The position numbers and the translations under genes are program-made. Of a stretch of 31,202 bases of DNA, positions 1-7,092 are shown in pieces. The notes under the pieces are model-generated. The model ran no database searches. It was given only the letters and a program-made list of their open reading frames with translations, and was not told the origin of the DNA. Source of the stretch: Pseudomonadota bacterium (GTDB lineage: Bacteria > Pseudomonadota > Alphaproteobacteria > Rhizobiales > Hyphomicrobiaceae); NCBI GenBank assembly GCA_023410905.1, contig JAEYPL010000156.1:1-31202 (forward strand). The letters are read 5' to 3'. The stretch's first letter is position 1. Each line of letters starts with the position of its first letter.

Positions 1-1592
1 CGGCACTTGGCGCAACCGCACGACGTCTTCCATTCGAGCGCCTGCATGAGTGCGGGAATGGACTTCAGCTCTTGCGCGACGATGAGGCGGCGAACGTCGT
101 CGTGGCCGAGGTGCGTGCAGCCGCACACGGGTTGGACAGCGGCGGGATTGTAGCGATCGCCGAGCTTGAGCCGCAGGATCTGCTCGACGAGGCCCGTGCA
201 CGAGCCGCACGAAGCGGATGCTTTGGTGCGTGCGCGCACATCATCGAGTGATTTGAGGCCGAGGCAGTCGATCGCGGTCGTGATCTTGCCCTTGCAGACG
301 CCGTTGCAGCCGCAGATCTCCGCCTCGTCAGGCAGTGCTGCAACGGCGGCCGTAGGGTCGGCCGGGCCACCTGTCGCGAATGCGGGGCCGAAGATGAGCG
401 TGTCGCGCATGGGAGCTATATCGGTCCCCTTGCGCAGAAGATCGAAGAACCATGCGCCGTCGGCCGTATCGCCGTACATGACGACGCCGATGATGCGGTC
501 ATCCTTGAGAACGAGGCGCTTGTAGATGCCGCGTGCCGCGTCGCGCAGCACGATTTCCTGGCGATCCTTGGCGTCCGCAAAATCCCCGGCCGAGAAAAGA
601 TTGATGCCGGTGACCTTGAGTTTGGTCGCGGTGGCGCTCGGCGTGAAACGCGGATCGGCATCGCCGGCGAGGTGCGACGCGGCGACGCCAGCCATCTCGT
701 AGAGAGGAGCAACAAGACCGAAGACCTGGCCATCGACCTCCACGCATTCGCCGAGCGCGAAGATGTCGGGATCGCTCGTACGCATTGCGGCATCGACAGC
801 AATGCCGCGCTTGCATTCAATGCCGGCCTCTTTGGCGAGCGCGGTGTTGGGCCGAATGCCGATCGCCATCACGACAAGATCAGCAGGAATAAGAGTGCCG
901 TCTTCCAGCTCCACGGCTTCGACACGCGCCGGGCCAAGGCGGATATCGCTGCTGATGAGCTGCTTGGTGTTGGCCTTGGTGATGACCTTGATGCCGCGAT
1001 CCTCGACGGCCTTCTGCAGCAGATGTCCCGCGGCGACGTCGAGCTGGCGCTCCATGAGCGTCGGCATGAGATGGAGCACGGTCACGTCCATGCCCTGTCC
1101 TTTGAGACCGGCTGCCGCTTCGAGGCCGAGGAGCCCACCGCCGATCACCACTGCGCGACCGCCTGACTTTGCGGCGATCAGCATCGCGTGGACATCGTCG
1201 AGATCGCGATAGGTGAGCACGCCGGCGAGATCGTTGCCCGGAACAGGCAGGATGAACGGGTTCGAGCCCGTGGCGACAATCAGCTTGTCATAGGGTGCAA
1301 CTTCACCGTGCTCGGAGGTTACCGTCTTGGCCGCGCGGTCGATGGCGACGACTTTGTGGCCCTTGTAGAGCGTTATGCCGCGCTCGATGTACCAGCCATC
1401 GCCGTGGATGACGATGTCCTCGTAGGTCTTCTCACCCGAGAGAACCGGCGACAGCATGATGCGGTCGTAGTTCACGCGCGGCTCGGCATTGAAGATCGCG
1501 ACGTCATAGGCGTCGGGTGTCAGCTCGAAGAGCTTTTCGAGCGCGCGCCCCGGCGCCATGCCATTGCCGATAACGACAAGCTTCTGCTTCAT
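1..1592 (-). CDS. nirB: Assimilatory nitrite reductase [NAD(P)H] large subunit, N-terminal part (cut by window edge)
   Basis: About 530 residues are visible; the C-terminal sirohaem/[4Fe-4S] half lies beyond base 1. The enzyme reduces nitrite to ammonium in the cytoplasm using NAD(P)H. Visible order: an N-terminal FAD-binding strand-turn (VVIGNGMAPGRALE), a second dinucleotide fold (VVIGGGLLGLEAA), the pyridine-nucleotide oxidoreductase body with an ATGSNPF segment, then a BFD-like [2Fe-2S] domain with CGCNGVC and SCGSC cysteines. A further cysteine-rich stretch (SCGCAKC) sits right at the edge. The start is the ATG at 1592 (MKQKLVVIGNG), giving the expected NirB N-terminus. It lies 33 bp downstream of nrtD and is probably the last gene seen of the nrtABD-nirB transcript, so uptake and reduction share the leader described upstream of nrtA. 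A BFD-containing NirB is the standard alphaproteobacterial form; nothing looks broken. Confidence 0.95.
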   Translation of the reverse strand, partial: MKQKLVVIGNGMAPGRALEKLFELTPDAYDVAIFNAEPRVNYDRIMLSPVLSGEKTYEDIVIHGDGWYIERGITLYKGHKVVAIDRAAKTVTSEHGEVAPYDKLIVATGSNPFILPVPGNDLAGVLTYRDLDDVHAMLIAAKSGGRAVVIGGGLLGLEAAAGLKGQGMDVTVLHLMPTLMERQLDVAAGHLLQKAVEDRGIKVITKANTKQLISSDIRLGPARVEAVELEDGTLIPADLVVMAIGIRPNTALAKEAGIECKRGIAVDAAMRTSDPDIFALGECVEVDGQVFGLVAPLYEMAGVAASHLAGDADPRFTPSATATKLKVTGINLFSAGDFADAKDRQEIVLRDAARGIYKRLVLKDDRIIGVVMYGDTADGAWFFDLLRKGTDIAPMRDTLIFGPAFATGGPADPTAAVAALPDEAEICGCNGVCKGKITTAIDCLGLKSLDDVRARTKASASCGSCTGLVEQILRLKLGDRYNPAAVQPVCGCTHLGHDDVRRLIVAQELKSIPALMQALEWKTSCGCAKC

Positions 1593-1625
1593 GGCGATGC
1601 TTCCAACATCAGATGCCGGGATGAG

Positions 1626-2426
1626 TCACGCGGCCTGCAGCGACGGTGCTCGATGGCGCTCATAGAGAAATTTGAGAACGGACGCGCGCGCCTGCAGGTA
1701 GGTTGGATCAGAGGTCAGTTCCAGACGCTTGCGCGGACGCGCCAGCGGCACCTCGAGAACTTCACCGATCGTTGCGGAGGGACCGTTGGTCATCATGACG
1801 ATGCGGTCGGAGAGCAGCACAGCCTCGTCCACGTCGTGCGTGATCATGATGACGGTATTGCCGAGGCGCGCGTGAATCTGCATGACCGAGTCCTGCAGAT
1901 GTGCGCGGGTGAGCGCATCGAGAGCGCCGAAGGGTTCGTCGAGCAGCAGAACCTTCGGCTCCATGGCGAGCGCGCGGGCGATGCCGACGCGCTGCTTCAT
2001 GCCGCCGGAAATCTCGGCAGGGAGCTTGTCCTTGGCATGGACCATTTGCACGAGCTCGAGATTGTGCATGGTCCAGGCTTGCCGCTCGCTGCGCGACTTC
2101 GTTGAGCCGAACACCTTGTCCACGGCGAGCTTGACGTTCGCATAGACACTGAGCCACGGCAGCAGCGAGTGGTTCTGGAAGACGACCGCGCGGTCGGGGC
2201 CGGGATCACGCACTTCCTGGTTCTCGAGCAGGATGGCGCCCGTCGAGAGTGGCGTCAGACCGGCGATCAGATTGAGCAGCGTCGACTTTCCGCAGCCCGA
2301 ATGACCGATGATAGAGACGTACTCGCCCTGTGCGATCGTAAGGTCGATGTCGCGCAGAACCTGCGTTGTGGCATTGCCGCGAGCGAAGCTTTTCGAGATG
2401 TGGTCGATTTTCAAGAATGGGTGCAT
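1626..2426 (-). CDS. nrtD: Nitrate ABC transporter, ATP-binding protein
   Basis: A 266-residue ABC ATPase that powers nitrate/nitrite import with the NrtB permease and NrtA binding protein. Walker A is GHSGCGKST (41-49), the Q-loop glutamine is Q84 (VVFQNHSLLPW), the signature is ISGGMKQR (139-146), a variant of LSGGQ usual in this NrtD/SsuB/TauB group. Walker B is LLLDEP (D163, E164) and the switch histidine is H197. It has a single ATPase domain and no fused binding domain, unlike cyanobacterial NrtC. The ATG at 2426 was chosen because a strong GAGGAGAAC ribosome site sits just before it and because it starts 11 bp after the nrtB stop. A longer open frame reaching upstream only reads through nrtB. 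Sulfonate or taurine transport is excluded mainly by the neighbours. Confidence 0.93.
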   Translation of the reverse strand: MHPFLKIDHISKSFARGNATTQVLRDIDLTIAQGEYVSIIGHSGCGKSTLLNLIAGLTPLSTGAILLENQEVRDPGPDRAVVFQNHSLLPWLSVYANVKLAVDKVFGSTKSRSERQAWTMHNLELVQMVHAKDKLPAEISGGMKQRVGIARALAMEPKVLLLDEPFGALDALTRAHLQDSVMQIHARLGNTVIMITHDVDEAVLLSDRIVMMTNGPSATIGEVLEVPLARPRKRLELTSDPTYLQARASVLKFLYERHRAPSLQAA

Positions 2427-2437
2427 TGTGGTTCTCC

Positions 2438-3346
2438 TCAGGCCGTCGCAGTGCCGCGCGTCGCAAGCTGGCCGACACCGGCAACGACCCGGTCGAGAAT
2501 GAAGCCGATGAGGCCGACATAGACGAGAGCCAGAATGATTTCGCTGATGCGGGACGAGTTCCATGCATCCCAGATGAAGAAGCCGATGCCGACACCGCCG
2601 ATGAGCATCTCTGCGGCGACGATCGCGAGCCACGAAAGACCAATGCCGATCCGGAGACCCGTGAAAATGTACGGGGCCGCGGCCGGGATCATGATCTTCC
2701 AGAAAAACTCCAGGTGATTGAGCCGAAGTACGGCTGCAACATTCCGATAGTCGGCGGGGATATTGCGAATGCCGACAGCGGTATTGATGATGATCGGCCA
2801 GATCGCCGTGATGAAGATGACGAAGATGGCAGAGGGCTGGCCGTCGCGGAACGCCGCGAGCGAGAGCGGCAGCCAGGCAAGAGGGGGAACGGTGCGGAGA
2901 ACCTGGAACAGTGGATCGAGGCCGCGCATGGCCCACACCGACTGGCCGATGAGCGTACCGAGGGCAACGCCGGCGATGATGGCCAAGGTATAGCCGAGCG
3001 CCACGCGCTGAAGGCTGGCGGACAAGTGCCAGAACAGTCCTTTGTCGATACCGCCCCGATCATAGAAAGGATTGACGATCAGCTCCCATGTCTCATCGAG
3101 CACGCGAGATGGCGGTGGTAGGGATGCGCCTGGTTTCGAGCACAGCACCTCCCAGATCACGAGGCAAAGCGCGATAACGACGAGCGGCGGCACTACGCGT
3201 GCCGCGATTGCGCCCAGAATCGCGAGAGTGCGGTTCGCCATCGAAGGCGGCTTGATGCCGATCGGGACGATCGCCGCGGAGGCAGAGGCCGCCTGTACGG
3301 ATGGCAGAGGCGTTGCGCCCTCGAATTTGCTCGCAGGCATGTTCAT
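2438..3346 (-). CDS. nrtB: Nitrate ABC transporter, permease protein
   Basis: A 302-residue integral membrane permease that forms the nitrate channel in the inner membrane. After a polar N-terminal tail there is a first hydrophobic segment (around residues 45-68, VVPPLVVIALCLVIWEVL). Several more follow, with the BPD_transp_1 coupling region near IRNIPADYRNVAAVL. The arrangement LRTVPPLAWLPLSLAAF before it is typical of the NrtB/SsuC/TauC family. The ATG at 3346 follows GGAG at good spacing; a TTG one codon further upstream is also possible. It lies 60 bp after nrtA and 11 bp before nrtD, consistent with one transcript. Substrate assignment rests on the adjoining nirB, nasS and nasT. Confidence 0.92.
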   Translation of the reverse strand: MNMPASKFEGATPLPSVQAASASAAIVPIGIKPPSMANRTLAILGAIAARVVPPLVVIALCLVIWEVLCSKPGASLPPPSRVLDETWELIVNPFYDRGGIDKGLFWHLSASLQRVALGYTLAIIAGVALGTLIGQSVWAMRGLDPLFQVLRTVPPLAWLPLSLAAFRDGQPSAIFVIFITAIWPIIINTAVGIRNIPADYRNVAAVLRLNHLEFFWKIMIPAAAPYIFTGLRIGIGLSWLAIVAAEMLIGGVGIGFFIWDAWNSSRISEIILALVYVGLIGFILDRVVAGVGQLATRGTATA

Positions 3347-3406
3347 CAAGTTGTCTCCGGTGACTTGGAGAGCGGCGCGCGGATGTGCTCGCGCCGGGAG
3401 AGGGCA

Positions 3407-4756
3407 TCAAACTGTGAGGCGCTTGATCTCGAGGCTCTTGAGATAGGCCGCGGGATCCTCTGGATCGAACACCTTGCCGTCGAAGAATGTCTCCTTGCCG
3501 CGCGAGGTCGAGGTTGGGATTTCGGCTGCGGGAATCGACAGCTCCTTCGCTGCATCGCGCCAGAGATCCTCTCGATTGACCTTCTTGATGAGGGCGCTTG
3601 CGTCGACGTCGGCCTCGAATTTGCCCCAGCGGATGTCTTCGATGATGAACCACCGATCGTGGCTTTGCCAGGGATAGGAAGCGAAGTCGCGCCAGTACTT
3701 CATGATATGCGGCGAGTACTCGACGACCTTGCTGGGAATGCCGTAGTCGAATTTGCCCTTCATGCGATCTGTCACGTCGGCAACCGGGCAATTGATCCAC
3801 TGGCGTTTCGCGCAGATGGCCGCAACCTCCGTGCGGTTCTCGTCCTTGTCGCACCACATCTGGGCTTCCATGACCGCCATCAGCAGTGCTTTGGCAGCCT
3901 TCGGATATTTGTCGACGAAGGCAGCGCGCATGCCGAAAGACTTCTCCGGATGCTTGTTCCAGAGCTCGCCGGTGTTGATGGCCGTATAACCTATGCCTTG
4001 GTTGACGAGCTGGTGGTTCCACGGCTCGCACACGCAGAAGCAATCCATGGTGCCGACCTTCATGTTCGCCACCATCTGCGCCGGCGGAACCGTGATCGTT
4101 TCGATATCCTTGTCGGGATCGATTCCACCTGCTGCCAGCCAGTAGCGGATCCAGAGATCGTGGGTGCCGCCTGGGAAAGTGTTCGCGGCTTTCACGGATT
4201 TGCCTGAGGCTTTCTTCTTATCGAGTGCCTCCTTGAACGGCTTTGTATCGAGACCGATCTTGAGGTCGGCGTATTCCTTGCCGACTGAGATGCACTGACT
4301 GTCGAGGTTCAGCCGCGCGAGGATGTACATCGGCATGGGCACGTTGTTCTGCGTGACCTTGCCGGCCGAGATGAGATAGGGCATGGGCGTCAGGATGTGC
4401 GCGCCGTCGATGCCATTGCCTTCCGAGCCGAGCACAAGATTGTCGCGCGTCGTGCCCCACGAAGCCTGCTTGAGCACCTCGACATCGGGCATGCCGTACT
4501 TTGCGAAGATGCCCTTCTCCTTGGCGATGAAGAGCGGTGCAGCGTCGGTGAGGGCGATGAAACCGAGCTTGGCTGCCTTGACTTCGGGGCCGGCGCCTTG
4601 CGCGAATGCGCCGCCGGGGAAAGTTGCCTTTACGGAAGACAGGAGCGCAGCCGTAGCCGCCGTTGCGGATGCTTGCCGTAGCAATGTTCGGCGATCGATG
4701 GTGGCTGCGGTCGTGGTGGTACGAATGACGGGATTCGGACCTTTTGATTTGGGCAT
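3407..4756 (-). CDS. nrtA: Nitrate ABC transporter, periplasmic substrate-binding protein (Tat-exported)
   Basis: A 449-residue NrtA/CmpA-type binding protein that captures nitrate/nitrite in the periplasm and delivers it to NrtB. The N-terminus carries a twin-arginine signal (DRRTLLRQ, arginines 22-23), a hydrophobic stretch to about residue 45 and a likely cleavage after AFA near residue 52. The mature part begins with KLGFIALTDAAPLFIAKEKG, the classic family start, and includes the bilobal core motifs GTHDLWIRYWLAAGGIDP and FCVCEPW. The ATG at 4756 is preferred over longer in-frame starts because AGGAG stands just upstream and because a longer reading would run into the terminator hairpin of the leader. 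It is the first structural gene of the operon and a paralogue of the neighbouring cytoplasmic NasS. Confidence 0.94.
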   Translation of the reverse strand: MPKSKGPNPVIRTTTTAATIDRRTLLRQASATAATAALLSSVKATFPGGAFAQGAGPEVKAAKLGFIALTDAAPLFIAKEKGIFAKYGMPDVEVLKQASWGTTRDNLVLGSEGNGIDGAHILTPMPYLISAGKVTQNNVPMPMYILARLNLDSQCISVGKEYADLKIGLDTKPFKEALDKKKASGKSVKAANTFPGGTHDLWIRYWLAAGGIDPDKDIETITVPPAQMVANMKVGTMDCFCVCEPWNHQLVNQGIGYTAINTGELWNKHPEKSFGMRAAFVDKYPKAAKALLMAVMEAQMWCDKDENRTEVAAICAKRQWINCPVADVTDRMKGKFDYGIPSKVVEYSPHIMKYWRDFASYPWQSHDRWFIIEDIRWGKFEADVDASALIKKVNREDLWRDAAKELSIPAAEIPTSTSRGKETFFDGKVFDPEDPAAYLKSLEIKRLTV

Positions 4757-4851
4757 ACCTGGCTCCTGCCTCGCGGTTGAACGCATTGCTGCAAATCGGC
4801 TGTTCGCCGTTTCCCGATGTTTTGCTGAAGACGCCTCGCCCCGCTCTGGAC

Positions 4852-4920
4852 GAAAAAAAAAGCGCCGCGACATGAACGTTTCGGCCTTCAATTGAAGGCC
4901 CTCGTCATGTCGGCGGCGCT
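4852..4920 (-). terminator. Intrinsic terminator (attenuator) in the nrtA leader
   Basis: On the minus strand AGCGCCGC (4920-4913) pairs with GCGGCGCT (4868-4861). After a one-base bulge GACATGA (4911-4905) pairs with TCATGTC (4875-4869). The interior holds the perfect palindrome GGCCTTCAATTGAAGGCC. Nine consecutive T residues follow (4861-4853). It lies about 100 nt before the nrtA start codon, so it would stop transcripts before the operon unless antitermination occurs. Its 5' arm shares bases with the second ANTAR-type hairpin, so the two cannot form together. Confidence 0.93.
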
Positions 4921-4942
4921 GCCGGTAGCCCGTCGTTGGGCT
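4911..4942 (-). promoter_or_regulatory. ANTAR target RNA: two hexaloop hairpins (P1 and P2)
   Basis: P1 is AGCCC-AACGAC-GGGCT (4942-4927) and P2 is CGGC-AGCGCC-GCCG (4924-4911). Both have six-base loops with A at position 1 and G at position 4, the known signature recognised by ANTAR antiterminators such as NasR and NasT. They are two bases apart. P2 overlaps the 5' arm of the intrinsic terminator, so protein-stabilised P2 should prevent termination. The gene for an ANTAR protein (NasT) lies just upstream on the same strand. Structure is seen in sequence; NasT binding is inferred from family knowledge. Confidence 0.88.
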
Positions 4943-4974
4943 GGGAAACTGGGACTGGCTTTGGTTAACCTACA

Positions 4975-4992
4975 AAGCAGGAAGCGTGCCAG
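4975..4992 (-). promoter_or_regulatory. Sigma-54 (RpoN) promoter of the nrtA operon
   Basis: The minus strand reads CTGGCACGCTTCCTGCTT. It matches the -24/-12 consensus TGGCACG-N4-TTGCW with one mismatch (C for the first T of TTGC), and the GG and GC dinucleotides are exactly 10 bp apart. The predicted start is near 4965, ahead of both leader hairpins. No other sigma-54-like match was noticed in this gap. Confidence 0.75.
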
Positions 4993-5098
4993 TTCCAGAG
5001 TGTTTCTAAAATCGTTTCCAGATCAGCCGCTTATTGCTTCGTTAGGGGGATGAGCATGTGAGGGGAAAGGTGCGAATGGCGCCGGGAAATTGGGCGAT

Positions 5099-5115
5099 TG
5101 CGCGCTTATTGTGCA
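5099..5115 (-). promoter_or_regulatory. Probable NtrC enhancer site
   Basis: The minus strand reads TGCAC-AATAAGC-GCGCA, a 17-bp dyad one base from the symmetric NtrC half-sites TGCAC-N7-GTGCA. It lies about 140 bp upstream of the predicted sigma-54 start, a normal enhancer distance. It is a single site by eye; a paired second site is not clear. Confidence 0.55.
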
Positions 5116-5139
5116 GCGCAACTAGCGCATACATCACCG

Positions 5140-6393
5140 TCACTTCGTGGTTTTCACGGGCTGTGCCGCGAGATAGGTCTCGAGTTGTTCGGGGTCAAAT
5201 ACGGCGCCATCGAAGAAGCGATCAGGCGCGAGGAAAAGGCGGCCGACCGTCGATGGCACCGCGGTCTCGACCGCAATGGAACCTTCGATCTTGGCATTCG
5301 CCGTCGGCAGCGGAACATCCAGCGGCGCGAGCGCTGCGCGATGGAGGTCCGGTCGATAAGTGGCCTGCGCGCGCGCGTAGCCTTCTGCGCTCATCTGCGT
5401 CTCACCCCAGCGGACCATCTGCGCGTAGAACCACGCCGCATTGCTCTTCCAAGGAAAGTTCGCGGCGGAAGCGGAATAGTTCAGGAAGCCATCGACACGC
5501 ATCTCCTCGCCATCATCGAGCGCGATACGGCCATCGAGGTTCGCCAGAAGAATATCGACCGGAAGATCGAATATCTCCGATCGCGATAGAAGCTGCGCGA
5601 GCTCTTTGCGATTTGCGGGATCGTTGCACCACACAGCGGCTTTGTAGACGGCGCGGATCAGGCGGAAGTGACGCTCGGGATCTGCTTCGGCCCAATCCTG
5701 CGCGACGCCGAGAACCTTCTCGGGGCTTGCGCGCCAGATTGCGACGTTCGTGGTGACGCAGCGCCCAGAACCGCCGACGGAGGCGACCCTGCCCCAAGGC
5801 TCGCCTGCGCAGAAGCCGTCGATCTGTCCGGCGGCAAGCGCGGCCGGCATCAGAGGCGGCGGCACGGCGACGATGTCGATCTCGACATTCGGGACGATAC
5901 CGGCCGCGGCCAGCCAGTATGAGAGCTGATACGTGTGCGCCGAGTGATGATGGACGACCGCAAAGACCAGCTTGGCGACGCCATTACGCCGCCGCTGTGC
6001 GACGACCTCGGCGAGCGCACGTGCCGTACCGTCGGCCTCCAGGCGCGTTGGTGCGCCTGCGGCCTTCAGGTCCGCCCACAGCGCGCGTGATACGGTGATG
6101 GTATTGCCGCCAAAGCCGAGCATGAGCGGCACGATGAGGCGATCGGCAAGCGGCGTCAGCCCGAGGCACGCCGCAATGGGCATGGGCGCGAGCATGTGAG
6201 CGGCATCGAGATGGCGCACGGCAATGCGGTCGCGCAGCGTCGCCCAAGAGGCCTCTTTCGTGAGATGGGCGCGCAGGCCCTCGGCTTCCATGAAGCCGAG
6301 CAGGCTTGCCGCCACGACCGGCGCACAGTCCGTGAGCGGCATGAAGCCGATGCGCACGAGGTTTGGATCGTCGGCCCAGGGTGCGCGGTTCAT
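5140..6393 (-). CDS. nasS: Nitrate sensor protein NasS (cytoplasmic NrtA-like)
   Basis: A 417-residue protein of the NrtA/CmpA binding-protein fold (starting VRIGFMPLTDCAPVVAAS; later SYWLAAAGIVPN and DGFCAGEPWG). It has no signal peptide, so it should stay in the cytoplasm. In characterised systems (Azotobacter, Paracoccus, Bradyrhizobium) NasS holds the antiterminator NasT inactive and releases it when nitrate or nitrite binds; that role is inferred here. The ATG at 6393 has a GAGGA ribosome site and overlaps the nasT stop in an ATGA arrangement, indicating translational coupling of sensor and regulator. It is paralogous to NrtA encoded immediately downstream, distinguished by the missing Tat signal and by its pairing with nasT. 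Confidence 0.92.
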   Translation of the reverse strand: MNRAPWADDPNLVRIGFMPLTDCAPVVAASLLGFMEAEGLRAHLTKEASWATLRDRIAVRHLDAAHMLAPMPIAACLGLTPLADRLIVPLMLGFGGNTITVSRALWADLKAAGAPTRLEADGTARALAEVVAQRRRNGVAKLVFAVVHHHSAHTYQLSYWLAAAGIVPNVEIDIVAVPPPLMPAALAAGQIDGFCAGEPWGRVASVGGSGRCVTTNVAIWRASPEKVLGVAQDWAEADPERHFRLIRAVYKAAVWCNDPANRKELAQLLSRSEIFDLPVDILLANLDGRIALDDGEEMRVDGFLNYSASAANFPWKSNAAWFYAQMVRWGETQMSAEGYARAQATYRPDLHRAALAPLDVPLPTANAKIEGSIAVETAVPSTVGRLFLAPDRFFDGAVFDPEQLETYLAAQPVKTTK

Positions 6394-6995
6394 GTGCTTT
6401 CCTCCTCGCCGAGCAGATCGGCTGCCGTGATCAGGATCTCGGCAATCTCGGCGATACGCTTGTTCTTCTGCATGGCAGTCGAGCGCAGGAGCGCGTAGGC
6501 ATTCTCTTCGCTCAAGCCTCGCGTGCGCATGAGTATGCCTTTGGCCCGCTCGACGCGTTTGCGCTCGCTGAGTTCGCTGCGCGCCTGATCGAGTTCCTCA
6601 CGCAGGCGCTCGAACGCGCGGAAGCGGCGGATGGCCGTATCGAGGATCGGCTTGATGCGCTCCTTCTTGAGGCCGTCGACCACATAGGCCGAGACGCCGG
6701 CATCGATGGCCGCCTCGATGGAGGCATCATCCGTGCGGTCGACGAACATGGCGACCGGGCGCTTGGCGGCACGCGAGACCTGGAACATGTGCTCGAGCGC
6801 GTCGCGGTTCGGGCTCTCGAGGTCGATGACGATCACGTCCGGATCGAGCTCGACGATCCGGCGCATGAGCCCCTTGGCCTCGTCGATCACGGTCACGCGC
6901 GCCTGACCCGCCTCCTTGAGCCCCTCCTCGATGATGGAGGCGCGGATGCGGTTGGCGTCGATGACGAGGATGTGCAGTGGCGCACGATCATTCAT
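6390..6995 (-). CDS. nasT: ANTAR-domain antiterminator NasT
   Basis: A 201-residue regulator with an N-terminal receiver-like domain (ILVIDANRIRASIIEEGL; candidate acceptor Asp58 in IVIDLES) and a short coiled coil (about 110-140). The C-terminal ANTAR domain (about 131-190) includes RVERAKGILMRTRGLSEENA and ends in an amphipathic helix with IAEIAEILI. The acidic pair usual at the start of true receivers is reduced to one Asp, fitting control by protein partner rather than phosphorylation. ANTAR domains bind paired hexaloop hairpins, which occur in the nrtA leader. The ATG at 6995 gives the usual short NasT N-terminus; a GTG at 7019 is an alternative, and neither has a strong ribosome site. 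Confidence 0.92.
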   Translation of the reverse strand: MNDRAPLHILVIDANRIRASIIEEGLKEAGQARVTVIDEAKGLMRRIVELDPDVIVIDLESPNRDALEHMFQVSRAAKRPVAMFVDRTDDASIEAAIDAGVSAYVVDGLKKERIKPILDTAIRRFRAFERLREELDQARSELSERKRVERAKGILMRTRGLSEENAYALLRSTAMQKNKRIAEIAEILITAADLLGEEEST

Positions 6996-7009
6996 CGCGG
7001 CATCTTGTG

Positions 7010-7028
7010 TGCGCTGCACAATAATCGC
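7010..7028. promoter_or_regulatory. Putative nas-locus operator shared with the nrtA promoter
   Basis: The plus strand carries TGCGCTGCACAATAA (7010-7024) followed by TCGC. The same 15 bases, followed by GCGC, occur on the minus strand at 5120-5106 inside the NtrC-like site before nrtA. Here the element is 15-30 bp upstream of the nasT ATG. It may be an NtrC or other regulator site for nasST. Function is inference. Confidence 0.35.
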
Positions 7029-7092
7029 AAGAGGCGGAAATTGCCAGATTTTCGGGCGGTAATGGCCGCTTTTAAGGCAGGTAGATGGATGC

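Larger units (their letters stand above)
4757..5139 (-). other. Regulatory intergenic region and leader upstream of nrtA
   Basis: This 383-bp gap between nasS and nrtA contains no gene. Read on the minus strand it has, in order, an NtrC-like dyad (5099-5115), a sigma-54 promoter (4975-4992), a predicted start near 4965, two small hexaloop hairpins (4911-4942), a long intrinsic terminator (4852-4920), about 95 nt of further leader, and the nrtA ribosome site. The predicted untranslated leader is about 209 nt. Confidence 0.85.

Noticed and set aside
1188..2105. 305-codon plus-strand frame across nirB and nrtD
   Set aside because: It spans two well-supported genes on the other strand and has no plausible product.
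7020..7092. Possible terminator between the PfkB kinase and nasT
   Set aside because: Only a four-pair GCGG/CCGC stem with a short mixed A/T tail on the orientation that reads out of nothing useful; not convincing.
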